Of a stretch of 64,000 nt of DNA, positions 47,676-55,487 are shown one piece after another. The translations under genes were made by a program, and so were the position numbers. This stretch comes from Williamsia sp. DF01-3 (GTDB lineage: Bacteria; Actinomycetota; Actinomycetes; Mycobacteriales; Mycobacteriaceae), in NCBI RefSeq assembly GCF_023051145.1, contig NZ_JALKFS010000005.1:682001-746000 (forward strand), written 5' to 3'. How positions within the stretch are numbered: the stretch's first letter is position 1; each line of letters starts with the position of its first letter. Below the pieces are notes generated by a model. The model saw nothing but the letters and a program-made list of their open reading frames with translations, had not been told where the DNA came from and did no database searches.

Positions 47676-48152
47676 GTGGAAACGATTTTGGTGACATCGT
47701 CGCGATCGCAGCATCGCAATACTCGCCGCATCGCCGACGCTCTCGGCGACGTACTCGAGGCCCGCGTGCTGACGCCCGCACAAGCTACTCCCGCCGTCCT
47801 CGAGCAAGCCGCTCTTGTGGGGTTCGGGTCAGGAATCTACTGGATGGGCTTTGACCAGCGGCTTGTGGACTGCATCCGGCCGCTTCCCGACATGTCGGGC
47901 CGTAACGCTTTCGTGTTCGCAACCAGCGGCCTGCCCGAGCCCCCGTTTCGGCGGTACACGCACCGGCTCGGGCTCATTCTCGAAGACCGCGGATTCCGGC
48001 TTGCGGGATCCTTCACGTGCCGTGGCCTCGACACATGGGGACCGTTCAAACTGGTTGGCGGAGTAAGTAAAGGGCGCCCCGATGCCGGTGACGTCGCGGC
48101 GGCGAAGAACTTTGCCGAAAGTATGCGTCTCATCGCAGAGGATGGGACTTAG
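47676..48152 (+). CDS. Flavodoxin-like protein
   Basis: A protein of about 158 residues. The N-terminal loop LVTSSRSQHRNTRRIADAL fits an FMN phosphate-binding loop, followed by LVGFGSGIYWMGFDQR and FVFATSGLPEPP. This suggests an FMN-binding electron carrier or NAD(P)H oxidoreductase. The start is the GTG at 47676 with AGGAAG ten bases upstream; earlier codons in the open frame are non-coding in character. Its stop overlaps the stop of a decayed reading frame on the other strand. Confidence 0.75.
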   Translation: METILVTSSRSQHRNTRRIADALGDVLEARVLTPAQATPAVLEQAALVGFGSGIYWMGFDQRLVDCIRPLPDMSGRNAFVFATSGLPEPPFRRYTHRLGLILEDRGFRLAGSFTCRGLDTWGPFKLVGGVSKGRPDAGDVAAAKNFAESMRLIAEDGT

Positions 48153-48307
48153 GAGGTCTTGCGGTATCGATCGATGTCCGAGTGCACCCCGTAGTTGAGC
48201 ACGACCGACACGGACAGGCCTGATCTGAACACCATCCCCGCTTTGTTGAAAACTCGTAGGACGATCGCGGGAGAAGCACATCGGGGAGAACCCTGAACCC
48301 CGGCCAT
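48149..48307 (-). pseudogene. Possible gene remnant or 52-residue small ORF
   Basis: Frame from ATG 48305-48307 to TAA 48149-48151. The last 30 codons (MVFRSGLSVSVVLNYGVHSD and following DRYRKTS) use G or C at most third positions, like real genes here; the first 22 do not. It follows the VOC gene by 18 bases in the same orientation. It may be the tail of a decayed gene or a genuine small protein. I recognise no family with certainty. Confidence 0.3.
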
Positions 48308-48325
48308 GGTTCCGATTCCCCGGTG

Positions 48326-48775
48326 CTATTCGTCAGAGTCCGCGATTGCGAGCGCCTGGGCGAACATGACAAGAATCCCGCTCGGCCCACGCACGTAGGT
48401 GAGCTTGTAGATCCCCTGATAGTTGGCGACGCCGCGGAGCGGGTGGTGGCCGTGCCGTGCTGCGATCGCGAGGGCCTCATCGATGTCGTCGACGGAGAAG
48501 GCGATGCGGTGCATGCCGATCTCGTTGGGCAGCGTGGGTGGCGTATCGATCGCCTCGGGGTGGATGTATTCGAACAGTTCGATCTGTCCGTGTCCGTCCG
48601 GAGTCTGTAGGACGGCGATCTTCGCGTGGTTTCCGTCGAGGCCGACAGCGGTGTCGGCCCACTCACCGCTGACCGTGTCGCGGCCGAGAACCGTGAGTTC
48701 GAGATCTGAGAAGAAACTGATCGTGGCCTCGATGTCGCGTACGGCAATACCGATGTTCTCCAGCTTGATGGTCAT
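48326..48775 (-). CDS. VOC (glyoxalase/dioxygenase-fold) protein
   Basis: A 149-residue single-chain VOC protein with two beta-alpha-beta-beta-beta modules: IKLENIGIAVRDIEATISFF at the start and MHRIAFSVDDIDEALAIAAR in the second half. Candidate metal ligands are the His of MHRIAF and a Glu in QIELFEY. Substrate unknown; methylmalonyl-CoA epimerase-like or dioxygenase-like roles are possible. Start MTIKLEN (48773-48775) has GGAGACC upstream; a longer in-frame start at 48814 is unlikely. Confidence 0.8.
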   Translation of the reverse strand: MTIKLENIGIAVRDIEATISFFSDLELTVLGRDTVSGEWADTAVGLDGNHAKIAVLQTPDGHGQIELFEYIHPEAIDTPPTLPNEIGMHRIAFSVDDIDEALAIAARHGHHPLRGVANYQGIYKLTYVRGPSGILVMFAQALAIADSDE

Positions 48776-48987
48776 CAGTGGGTCTCCTTGTTGTTGTGCG
48801 GGGTGGCGGTTCACGGTCAGTCCTCACCAGCAGACCGCCTTGCCATCGGCATTCAACCCGTAGACGGTTCTGATCTCTCCTTCGACATCCCCGCGCATCT
48901 AATTGCGGACCAGGCCCATCCACCCCGGTGCTCTGCACCGAATTGCATCAAGAGCCAGCGAACATCACATGGATTTTGAGGAGCGTC

Positions 48988-49680
48988 GTGGAAAACCCCG
49001 ACATCGAACTCGATCTGACGGCCCGAATGGTCGCCGTGGCGGGCACCCTGCGGTCGAACAGCAACGGCGTCGACACGCTTGCGCAGGCCGTCACCAAGAC
49101 GGCGGTGGACTGCATCCCGGGCACCGAGTGCGCAGGTGTCATCGCGTGCCTGGGGCCTCACGGTGAGCCGGTGGCGGGCAACGGGCTGGCAAGCCAGGCT
49201 GATCAGCTCCAGCACGAGCTACGCGAGGGCCCGGCCGTGCGCCCCAAGGCCGATCGCTCTACCGTGTGGATCGACGACTTCGACTCAGAGGACCGTTGGC
49301 CACGGTTCGCCGCACGCGCGCAGGAGCTGGGTATCGCCTCGATGGCGAGTTTTCGATTGTTCTCCGGCAAGGACGACCTGGGAACCCTCAATCTCTACAG
49401 TTCGACCAAAAAGGCGTTCGACGAACGCGCCCGCACACTCGGCGAGGTGTTCGCTGCACACACTGCCGTGGCGTTCTCGGTGCTTCGCGAGCGCGAGAAC
49501 CTCTCCGTCGCGCTGACCAGCCGTGACCTGATCGGACAGGCCAAGGGAATGGTGATGGAGCGCTACGGCATCGGCGCCGATGAGGCGTTCGCGTTGTTGG
49601 CCAGGCTGTCCCAGGAGTCGAATACGAAGGTTGCCGAGATCGCGAAGCAGGTCGTGGAAGCCGGATCAGACCCGGTCTGA
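48988..49680 (+). CDS. GAF-ANTAR RNA-binding regulator
   Basis: A 230-residue regulator. An N-terminal GAF sensor (residues about 10-160; for example REGPAVRPKADRSTVWIDDF) is followed by an ANTAR domain: ALTSRDLIGQAKGMVMERYG and ADEAFALLARLSQESNTKVA. ANTAR domains bind paired RNA hairpins and prevent termination. The signal sensed is unknown. The start is the GTG at 48988, with GAGGAG eight bases upstream. A paralogue lies at 53.0 kb. The 212 bases upstream show no obvious promoter. Confidence 0.88.
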   Translation: MENPDIELDLTARMVAVAGTLRSNSNGVDTLAQAVTKTAVDCIPGTECAGVIACLGPHGEPVAGNGLASQADQLQHELREGPAVRPKADRSTVWIDDFDSEDRWPRFAARAQELGIASMASFRLFSGKDDLGTLNLYSSTKKAFDERARTLGEVFAAHTAVAFSVLRERENLSVALTSRDLIGQAKGMVMERYGIGADEAFALLARLSQESNTKVAEIAKQVVEAGSDPV

Positions 49681-49691
49681 TCCGACCTGAG

Positions 49692-50297
49692 CTAGCGCCT
49701 CTTCGTCGCTACAGCTCGAGCCGTGTAGCCGATGGCAGCCCCCGCCGCGATCCATGGTCCGCCCACCAGGATGGGATCGATCCATGCATGGTTCTTGTCC
49801 ACTCGTTTGGTTCCGGTGCGCGATGCAAATCCGTTGTGGGTGAACTCGCTCCGGATGCCGGTCTGGGTGATCGGATTGTCCGGTCGCAAGGTGAGGAAGG
49901 ACGCGAGGTGGGCCTCTACGGCGTTCACACGATCAGCGCCGAGAAGGAGCAGCCAGTGCGCCGCGCGACCTTCGCTGTAGCGATAGGCGACTTTGCGAAT
50001 CACGCCCGACAACCCGGACGGGGGCGTCGACGTACCGAACACGGGTGTGAGAAAGCGATGTTCGATGGATCTCTCTCGCGGCCACTTCTCTGGTTGCCGT
50101 TCGGGGAAGTCCCAGTGAGCGCCGGTCGCGTCGGGGTCGAACCGTTGTTGAGGAACAGCAGGGCGGTCCTTCGGGTCCAGGTCCACGCCCCAACCGGGAA
50201 TCCTCGCCCGCAGCTCGTCGCTCGATGGGGACGCGGGCCTCTTCGAGGTGTAGGTGGGCACCTGATCGGTCGGCTTCTTCGGGGCTGGTGATGTCAT
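49692..50297 (-). CDS. Conserved hypothetical protein beside alcohol dehydrogenase
   Basis: A 201-residue protein. The first 85 residues are polar and Pro-rich (PERQPEKWPRERSIEHRFLT). A central helical region (YRYSEGRAAHWLLLLGADRV) follows, and the C-terminus has one hydrophobic segment (DPILVGGPWIAAGAAIGYTA) ending in KRR, so it is probably membrane-anchored. I do not recognise the family. Start MTSPAPKK (50295-50297) with GAGGAGAG upstream, eight bases after the alcohol dehydrogenase stop, so the two form an operon under the stress-type promoter at 51.5 kb. Confidence 0.68.
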   Translation of the reverse strand: MTSPAPKKPTDQVPTYTSKRPASPSSDELRARIPGWGVDLDPKDRPAVPQQRFDPDATGAHWDFPERQPEKWPRERSIEHRFLTPVFGTSTPPSGLSGVIRKVAYRYSEGRAAHWLLLLGADRVNAVEAHLASFLTLRPDNPITQTGIRSEFTHNGFASRTGTKRVDKNHAWIDPILVGGPWIAAGAAIGYTARAVATKRR

Positions 50298-50305
50298 GAC
50301 TCTCC

Positions 50306-51454
50306 TCAGGCCGCGTCGGTGACGATGATCGGTTTGATGCACTCGTCGAGCTTCGACGAGAAGATGTGGTAGCCCTCGGCGATGTGCTCGAGCGGGATGC
50401 GGTGCGTGACAATGTCATTCGGCTTGATGTGGCCGTTCCTGATGTGCTCGAACAGCCGTGGCCATTGCCGTTTGACGGGACACTGGTTCATCTGGAGGGT
50501 CAGTCCCTTGTTCATCGCGTCACCGAACTTGACGGCGCTGAACATCGGTCCGTATGCACCCATCACCGACACGGTTCCGCCTTTGCGGACCGAGTCGATG
50601 GCCCAGTTGAGGGCAACGGGAGAACCGCCCTGCAACTTGAACTTCGATGCCGCAACGTGCTGCAGAAAATTCCCGTCCGCTTCTGCGCCCACTGCATCGA
50701 TGGCCACGTCTGCACCGAGATAGTCCGTGGACTTCTTCATCTGCACCACGATGTCGTCGTATTCCGCGAAGTTGAGGGTTTCGGCGTGCGCGAAAGTGCG
50801 GGCCTTGTCGAGGCGGTACTCGAGGTGATCGATCACGATCACCCGTCCGGCGCCCATGAACCACGATGAGAGGGCTGCGTAGAGACCCACCGGTCCCGCG
50901 CCGAAAACGGCCACCGTGTCGCCCTCTCGGATACTGCCGAGCTGTGCGCCGAAGTAGCCGGTGGCCAGCGCGTCGGTCAGCAGCAACGCGTCTTCGTCGT
51001 CCATCCACTCGGGGATGATCGCGGGGCCCACATCGGCGAACGGGACGCGGACGAACTCGGCCTGGCCTCCGTCGTATCCACCGCACGTGTGCGAGTAGCC
51101 ATAGATGCCCCCGACCGCCGTGGCGTTCGGATTGACGTTGTGGCAGTTGGAATACAGTCCGCGGGCGCAGAAGTAACAGGAGCCGCAGTAGATGTTGAAC
51201 GGCACCATCACCCGGTCGCCCGGCGACAAATTCTGGACTGACGAGCCCACCGATTCGACCACTCCGATGAACTCGTGACCAAACGTCATTCCGGGACGTG
51301 TATCGGGCATCATGCCGTGGTACAGATGCAGATCTGAGCCGCAGATCGCCGCGCGGGTCACCCTCACGATGGCGTCGTTGGGGTGTTCGATCGGAGGAAT
51401 GTCTTTCTCCTCCACGCGCACTTTGTATGGACCTCGGTAAACCATTGCCTTCAT
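50306..51454 (-). CDS. Zinc-dependent alcohol/formaldehyde dehydrogenase
   Basis: A 382-residue medium-chain dehydrogenase. The catalytic zinc region is ICGSDLHLYHG with GHEFIGVVESVG. The structural zinc cysteines are in YCGSCYFCARGLYSNCHN. The Rossmann motif is VAVFGAGPVGLYAA near residue 190. The chain resembles glutathione-independent formaldehyde dehydrogenase-like enzymes, often annotated as stress-related in actinobacteria. Start MKAMVYRG (51452-51454) follows GGAGGACAGC. A GTTT-N16-GGGTAG element lies 35 bases upstream. Confidence 0.87.
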   Translation of the reverse strand: MKAMVYRGPYKVRVEEKDIPPIEHPNDAIVRVTRAAICGSDLHLYHGMMPDTRPGMTFGHEFIGVVESVGSSVQNLSPGDRVMVPFNIYCGSCYFCARGLYSNCHNVNPNATAVGGIYGYSHTCGGYDGGQAEFVRVPFADVGPAIIPEWMDDEDALLLTDALATGYFGAQLGSIREGDTVAVFGAGPVGLYAALSSWFMGAGRVIVIDHLEYRLDKARTFAHAETLNFAEYDDIVVQMKKSTDYLGADVAIDAVGAEADGNFLQHVAASKFKLQGGSPVALNWAIDSVRKGGTVSVMGAYGPMFSAVKFGDAMNKGLTLQMNQCPVKRQWPRLFEHIRNGHIKPNDIVTHRIPLEHIAEGYHIFSSKLDECIKPIIVTDAA

Positions 51455-51488
51455 GCTGTCCTCCGCGCCAGTTGTTGTTGATGTGGGC

Positions 51489-51514
51489 CTACCCCGCGTG
51501 CGGAACCGGGAAAC
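51489..51514 (-). promoter_or_regulatory. General-stress (SigB/SigF-type) promoter for the alcohol dehydrogenase
   Basis: On the minus strand GTTT (51514-51511), a 16-base spacer and GGGTAG (51494-51489) match the SigB/SigF consensus GTTT-N15/16-GGGTAT-like. It ends 35 bases before the ATG. A second such element faces the other way in the same 357-base divergent gap (51455-51811), which contains no gene. Confidence 0.6.
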
Positions 51515-51670
51515 TGTCGGCACAACGGGCGGTCGGAATTTTGTTTGAGCGACAGTGGCTTTCAGGGAGCGCCGCTATAAAGACAACCAGACTGGTTTTG
51601 GTGACCCATGGCAGGCTCGACGGCGGCAGTAAAGCTTCGGTTTAACTATGAAAACAACCTGGTTACGAGC

Positions 51671-51695
51671 GTTTAACCACTGGGTGGGCGGGTAT
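51671..51695 (+). promoter_or_regulatory. General-stress (SigB/SigF-type) promoter for the DUF4383 gene
   Basis: GTTT (51671-51674), a 15-base spacer and GGGTAT (51690-51695) give a near-perfect SigB/SigF-type promoter on the plus strand, 117 bases before the DUF4383 start. The remainder of the gap up to 51811 shows no gene. Confidence 0.65.
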
Positions 51696-51811
51696 TCGGC
51701 CGGCAAGGGACGGATGCGGGTGCAGCAGGTTCGGCCGCGTCGGAACCCTACAGAGGTCGGACGGGCGTTTTGCCCAGAGAAACATCTTCATCAATGTGAA
51801 GGGCTAGCACA

Positions 51812-52270
51812 ATGAGTACACGGAGTACCCGCAACCCGCGCACCACCAAGCGTTCCCCGGTCCAATTGGCCGCACTTGCGGTAGGCGCAGTGTTCTTGCT
51901 GGTCGGAATCCTGGGCTTCATCCCGGGCATCACCACCGACTACGACACCATGTCCTTCGCCAGCCACCATTCAGACGCAAAGTTGCTCGGGATCTTCAAC
52001 GTTTCAATTCTGCACAACCTCGTGCACGTGGCCTTTGGTGTCGCAGGAATCGTCCTCGCCCGGGCGGCAGCCACCGCGAAGTCGTATCTGATCGTCGGAG
52101 GCGTCATCTACCTGGCACTTTGGCTCTACGGTCTGGTCATCGACAAGGACTCGGCCGCCAACTTCGTCCCGGTGAACTCGGCAGATGACTGGCTGCACTT
52201 CGTCCTGGGCGTAGGCATGGTCGCTCTCGGGGTGCTGCTCGGACGCAACCGGCACACGTCTCGCGTGTGA
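51812..52270 (+). CDS. DUF4383 membrane protein
   Basis: A 152-residue protein with four membrane segments. The characteristic motif LGIFNVSILHNLVHVAFGVA gives it to DUF4383, whose proteins are often found in stress regulons of actinobacteria; function unknown. A basic N-terminus (STRSTRNPRTTKRSPVQ) precedes the first segment. ATG at 51812. It has its own stress-type promoter and is followed by the long hairpin at 52337-52408. Confidence 0.86.
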   Translation: MSTRSTRNPRTTKRSPVQLAALAVGAVFLLVGILGFIPGITTDYDTMSFASHHSDAKLLGIFNVSILHNLVHVAFGVAGIVLARAAATAKSYLIVGGVIYLALWLYGLVIDKDSAANFVPVNSADDWLHFVLGVGMVALGVLLGRNRHTSRV

Positions 52271-52336
52271 ACAACGAGATTTGGTCGCGGGGGTTTGATC
52301 GCCGGTCACGATAGCGCGTCCACCGGATAAGATACT

Positions 52337-52514
52337 GCCCGACAACCACATTCGGCTTCCCGATGCCCCTATTGAGGGTCGTCGGGAAGCCGCCTGTGGT
52401 TGTCGGGCTATTGCCATCGGTGCCCGATGTGACACTATGGAGAAGTCGGTTGAAGAGGAGCCGCCCTGCGCGGACCGGTGAATAAGCTCGCCGTAGCGCT
52501 TCTTGCCCGACAAC
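52337..52514 (+). promoter_or_regulatory. Long hairpin with alternative pairing arm upstream of the STAS gene
   Basis: GCCCGACAACCACA (52337-52350) pairs with TGTGGTTGTCGGGC (52395-52408), and inside it GGCTTCCCGA (52354-52363) pairs with TCGGGAAGCC (52382-52391): 24 base pairs in all. A second copy of GCCCGACAAC occurs at 52505-52514, just before the STAS start at 52530, and could pair with the same right-hand arm. The element may simply terminate the DUF4383 transcript, or act as a leader switch. Confidence 0.55.
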
Positions 52515-52529
52515 TTTTAGGGGTCGATC

Positions 52530-52964
52530 GTGGCGCACATAGTTTCTAAATCAGATTTCATTTCCGATAGTGCTGAACTCGCCGGCGGAACACTCACCAT
52601 CGCGACTGTGTCGCACGGAAGTATCGTTGCCCTCACTGTGTGGGGAAGCATCGATTTGTTGACGGTTCCCCAGCTCACCGAGGCGGTCGATGAAGCAGTC
52701 GCGGGGCGTCCCGAAGGCCTGATCATCGATCTGACCTACACCGACTTCCTTTCGTCGGTCGGCATGGCCGCGCTGGTCAACGCGCACGATGCGGTGCTCC
52801 CGTCTGGCGGACGGTTCGGCGTTGTCGCCGAGGGGTCGTCCACGGCTCGTCCCATCAAGCTCGTCGGACTCGACCAGACCATCAGCCTGTATGCGACCAT
52901 TGAGGACGCACTGCAGGCACTGACCGAGGAGTTGTCCCCGGCAACTCGCCGCGCTTCGGCGTAG
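52530..52964 (+). CDS. STAS-domain anti-sigma factor antagonist
   Basis: A 144-residue single STAS domain. VALTVWGSIDLLTVPQLTEA forms the first half. IIDLTYTDFLSSVGMAALVN contains the phosphorylatable serine region (usual form D-S-S-G-L). Such proteins free a stress sigma factor by binding its anti-sigma kinase. The start is the GTG at 52530. No anti-sigma kinase or sigma factor gene lies nearby, so its partner is elsewhere. It is followed by a GAF-ANTAR gene 53 bases later. Confidence 0.85.
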   Translation: MAHIVSKSDFISDSAELAGGTLTIATVSHGSIVALTVWGSIDLLTVPQLTEAVDEAVAGRPEGLIIDLTYTDFLSSVGMAALVNAHDAVLPSGGRFGVVAEGSSTARPIKLVGLDQTISLYATIEDALQALTEELSPATRRASA

Positions 52965-53017
52965 CAAGTTCGGGCGCGCGGTGCGCCTGCACGTCACAAA
53001 GCGTGCGAACCGAGTAG

Positions 53018-53752
53018 ATGGAGCCGCGCGTGGTCGACAATCAGGGCAACGATATCCACATTGCAATCGCCAATCTGGCCCGCGGTATGCACAACTCATC
53101 GCTGGCCGGCAGCGATGTGGATTCGGTCCTGGAGTCGATCACCGCCGGAGCGGTCGAGCATGTGGATGGCACCATGTACGCGGGCATCCTGCTGGTGGAG
53201 AAGCGCAAGAAGAAGACGCAGTCCGTTGCGGCAAGCGATCCTGTTGTGGAGAAGCTCGACGCCATTCAGATGGACGTCGGCGAAGGCCCTTGCCTCGAGG
53301 CCGCTTGGGAGCACACCACCTTCCGCCTCGACGACTTCACCACCGAGAAGCGGTTCCCCAAGTTCGTCGCCGAGGCACTGGCCCAGACATCCGTCAAGTC
53401 CAGTCTGTCCTTCGAGCTCTACAGCAACGAGCAATCGATGGGCGCGCTCAACCTGTTCTCAGACCAGGCGAACGCCTTCTCGCTCGCCGCAGAGGAAACC
53501 GGCCTGGTGTACGCCACTCACGCCGCCCTTGCCTTGTACCGGGCGAAAGAGAAAGAACACTTCACCAGCGCGCTGGCCAGCCGCGACGTGATAGGGCAGG
53601 CCAAGGGCATGATCATGGAGCGTTTCAGCATCGACAGCCTCCAGGCCTTCGAGTTGCTCCGAAAGCTGAGCCAGGATTCCAACACCCCGATCGCCGACAT
53701 CGCACGTCAGTTGGTCGAGACGGATCATCCTGCCCGTGACACGAGCGCCTGA
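53018..53752 (+). CDS. GAF-ANTAR RNA-binding regulator
   Basis: A 244-residue paralogue of the gene at 48.99 kb. The GAF part holds MYAGILLVEKRKKKTQSVAA and VGEGPCLEAAWEHTTFRLDD. The ANTAR part is ALASRDVIGQAKGMIMERFS and LLRKLSQDSNTPIADIARQL. ATG 53018 is the start used; GTG 53030 is possible. It lies 53 bases after the STAS gene in the same direction, so sigma-antagonist and antiterminator functions may be expressed together. Confidence 0.88.
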   Translation: MEPRVVDNQGNDIHIAIANLARGMHNSSLAGSDVDSVLESITAGAVEHVDGTMYAGILLVEKRKKKTQSVAASDPVVEKLDAIQMDVGEGPCLEAAWEHTTFRLDDFTTEKRFPKFVAEALAQTSVKSSLSFELYSNEQSMGALNLFSDQANAFSLAAEETGLVYATHAALALYRAKEKEHFTSALASRDVIGQAKGMIMERFSIDSLQAFELLRKLSQDSNTPIADIARQLVETDHPARDTSA

Positions 53753-53766
53753 CCGGGGTTTGCGTA

Positions 53767-54426
53767 CTACGACTTCCTGCTCGGTGCGGGCGACTTGCCC
53801 GTCGCCTGGAAGACCACCCGTTGACCGATGAGTACCGCGTGGTCTGCGAAGCGCTCGTAGTAGCGGCCGAGCAGGGTCACGTCCACCGCGCACGGCACCC
53901 CGTGTTGCCAGTTGCGGTCCAGCAGCACGGTGAAGAGATGCTCGTGCAAAGCGTCCATCGCGTCGTCGTCTTCGCGTAGCCGCATCGCGTCTTCAGGGTT
54001 CTGACTCTTGAGCGCCTCACTGGCGTTGTTGGCAAGGTTGACGGCCAGACGACCCATCTCGGCGAAGTAGCCGTGGACGTCTTCGGGCACAGCCTTGTCC
54101 GGGTGTCGGCGCCGGGCGACCTTGGCGACGTGCAGCGCAAGGGCGCCCATCCGGTCGACGTCGGCAACTATCTGGAATGTCGACACGATGGCGCGCAGAT
54201 CACCGGCAACCGGAGCCTGCAGCGCCAGCAGTGCGAAGGCGCGCTCCTCAGCATCGGCCGACATCCGGACGATCTGCTCGTGGTCGGTGATGACCTCCTC
54301 CGCCACCGCGAGGTCGGCACGCAACAGCGCGTGCGTCGATCTCGCCATGGCCTCACCGGCCAGATCGCACATCTGGCCCAGCAGCTCGTGCAGGGCGCTC
54401 AGCTGAGCGAGGTAAACGCCCCGCAT
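53767..54426 (-). CDS. phoU: PhoU phosphate-signalling regulator
   Basis: A 219-residue helical protein of two three-helix bundles. The metal-contacting motifs are around DREQ-like [40 protein letters not shown] and [17 protein letters not shown]. PhoU couples phosphate transport to the PhoR kinase. No pst or phoR genes are adjacent. It is downstream of the hemerythrin gene by 30 bases in the same direction. Confidence 0.88.
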   Translation of the reverse strand: MRGVYLAQLSALHELLGQMCDLAGEAMARSTHALLRADLAVAEEVITDHEQIVRMSADAEERAFALLALQAPVAGDLRAIVSTFQIVADVDRMGALALHVAKVARRRHPDKAVPEDVHGYFAEMGRLAVNLANNASEALKSQNPEDAMRLREDDDAMDALHEHLFTVLLDRNWQHGVPCAVDVTLLGRYYERFADHAVLIGQRVVFQATGKSPAPSRKS

Positions 54427-54456
54427 CAGCCGCAGCGTTTCGTGATCATGACGCCT

Positions 54457-55167
54457 CTACTCGCGATGTGTCTCGGCCCGGTCTCCCCTGGTGAGGAGCG
54501 GTAGGTGTTCGATGCGGCCGGCAGCGGCGGCCAGCGCTCCACTCACAGTACGCAGGCGTGCGGCGGTCGATCCGTGGGTTCGTCGAGATGCGCCGTCGAG
54601 TTGGTCGCGGCCCCTGTCGAGGATGGTCAAGGGGAGGGCTGCCAGCACGTTCCCCGGTGGGCGCCGGGCGACCACCGGGTGAGGCCGCGTGGGCGCGGTC
54701 CGGCGGACGACCTCCCACTGCATGCCGATTTGCCGCAACTGCTTCGGAGACACCCTGTCCTGCAGTTTGGGGAGCAACACGTCTTCCTCGTCCCGGACAT
54801 CTTCCCGGAGCACTGCCGCGATGCGGTCGAACAGTTCACGATGTTCCGGGGTGTCGGGGCCGATCTGCTCGAGTTCGGTGAACAACTCGTTGATCTCCTG
54901 GTGCTCACGTTCGATCTGAAGGGTGAGTTCCTCACCATCGGGCAGTTCGGCACGAACGAGGGGCCACAGCACTGATTCCTCGGCGAACGCGTGGGGGAAC
55001 ACCAGCTTGCAGAGGCTGTTGATGAGGTCCTCACGGTCCGCTCCGGCGGAACCGTCGATGGCATACAGTAGTCGGTCGAGTTCGATGTGGTCGCGTTTCT
55101 GGCGCACCAGCACACTCCGGGACCCGCCCAATTGGGACTCGGTCTGATCGGCAATGGATCTGGTCAT
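54457..55167 (-). CDS. Hemerythrin-HHE domain protein
   Basis: A 236-residue protein. The N-terminal 150 residues have the four-helix hemerythrin pattern with spaced His and Glu/Asp: QKRDHIELDRLLYAI, FPHAFAEESVLWPLV and IEREHQEINELF, then DEEDVLLPKLQ. Together they would bind a di-iron centre. The C-terminal part is Arg-rich and low in conservation. Likely oxygen, nitric oxide or peroxide sensing, common in stress clusters. A weak GATT-N15-GGGTAC element at 55206-55230 lies upstream. Confidence 0.82.
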   Translation of the reverse strand: MTRSIADQTESQLGGSRSVLVRQKRDHIELDRLLYAIDGSAGADREDLINSLCKLVFPHAFAEESVLWPLVRAELPDGEELTLQIEREHQEINELFTELEQIGPDTPEHRELFDRIAAVLREDVRDEEDVLLPKLQDRVSPKQLRQIGMQWEVVRRTAPTRPHPVVARRPPGNVLAALPLTILDRGRDQLDGASRRTHGSTAARLRTVSGALAAAAGRIEHLPLLTRGDRAETHRE

Positions 55168-55487
55168 GGTCGCTCCTGGTCGGACATGGATTGTTCGCCC
55201 GCCGAGTACCCAGTGAATGCGCTCTCAATCAGTGAGACGAACCCGGTCCTAAAGCCCTGCTTCGCAGCGTAATCGACCAATCGGTGGTGTCATTGTTCGC
55301 CGGAACGTATGGTCGCCATAGTCCGCTGGTAGCGGACGGCAACGTGGCAGCCACACCCGACGTCGAGCCCAGGCAAGGGTGTCCTATGAGGCCCGTGATC
55401 GGGCCGGCCGAGGGGTCTTAAAAGTGCCGAGAATTGTTCGAGATAACCCCACATCGAAGACACTGCCGCACCGGTGCGGAGGCAGTA
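55168..55487. other. Divergent intergenic region, hemerythrin and ferredoxin reductase genes
   Basis: No gene is supported in these 320 bases. They hold the weak stress-type element at 55206-55230 (minus strand) and a tight hairpin, GTCCGCT (55321-55327) with AGCGGAC (55331-55337), a possible operator. The Shine-Dalgarno GGAGGCAG before the reductase gene is at the right edge. Confidence 0.6.

Noticed and set aside
48928-48987. Upstream start for the GAF-ANTAR gene (TTG or ATG-like at 48928)
   Set aside because: No Shine-Dalgarno and no family similarity upstream; GTG 48988 has GAGGAG at proper spacing.
51455-51811. A further small gene in the divergent gap
   Set aside because: Open frames there are short with poor third-position G/C; the region is explained by the two promoters.
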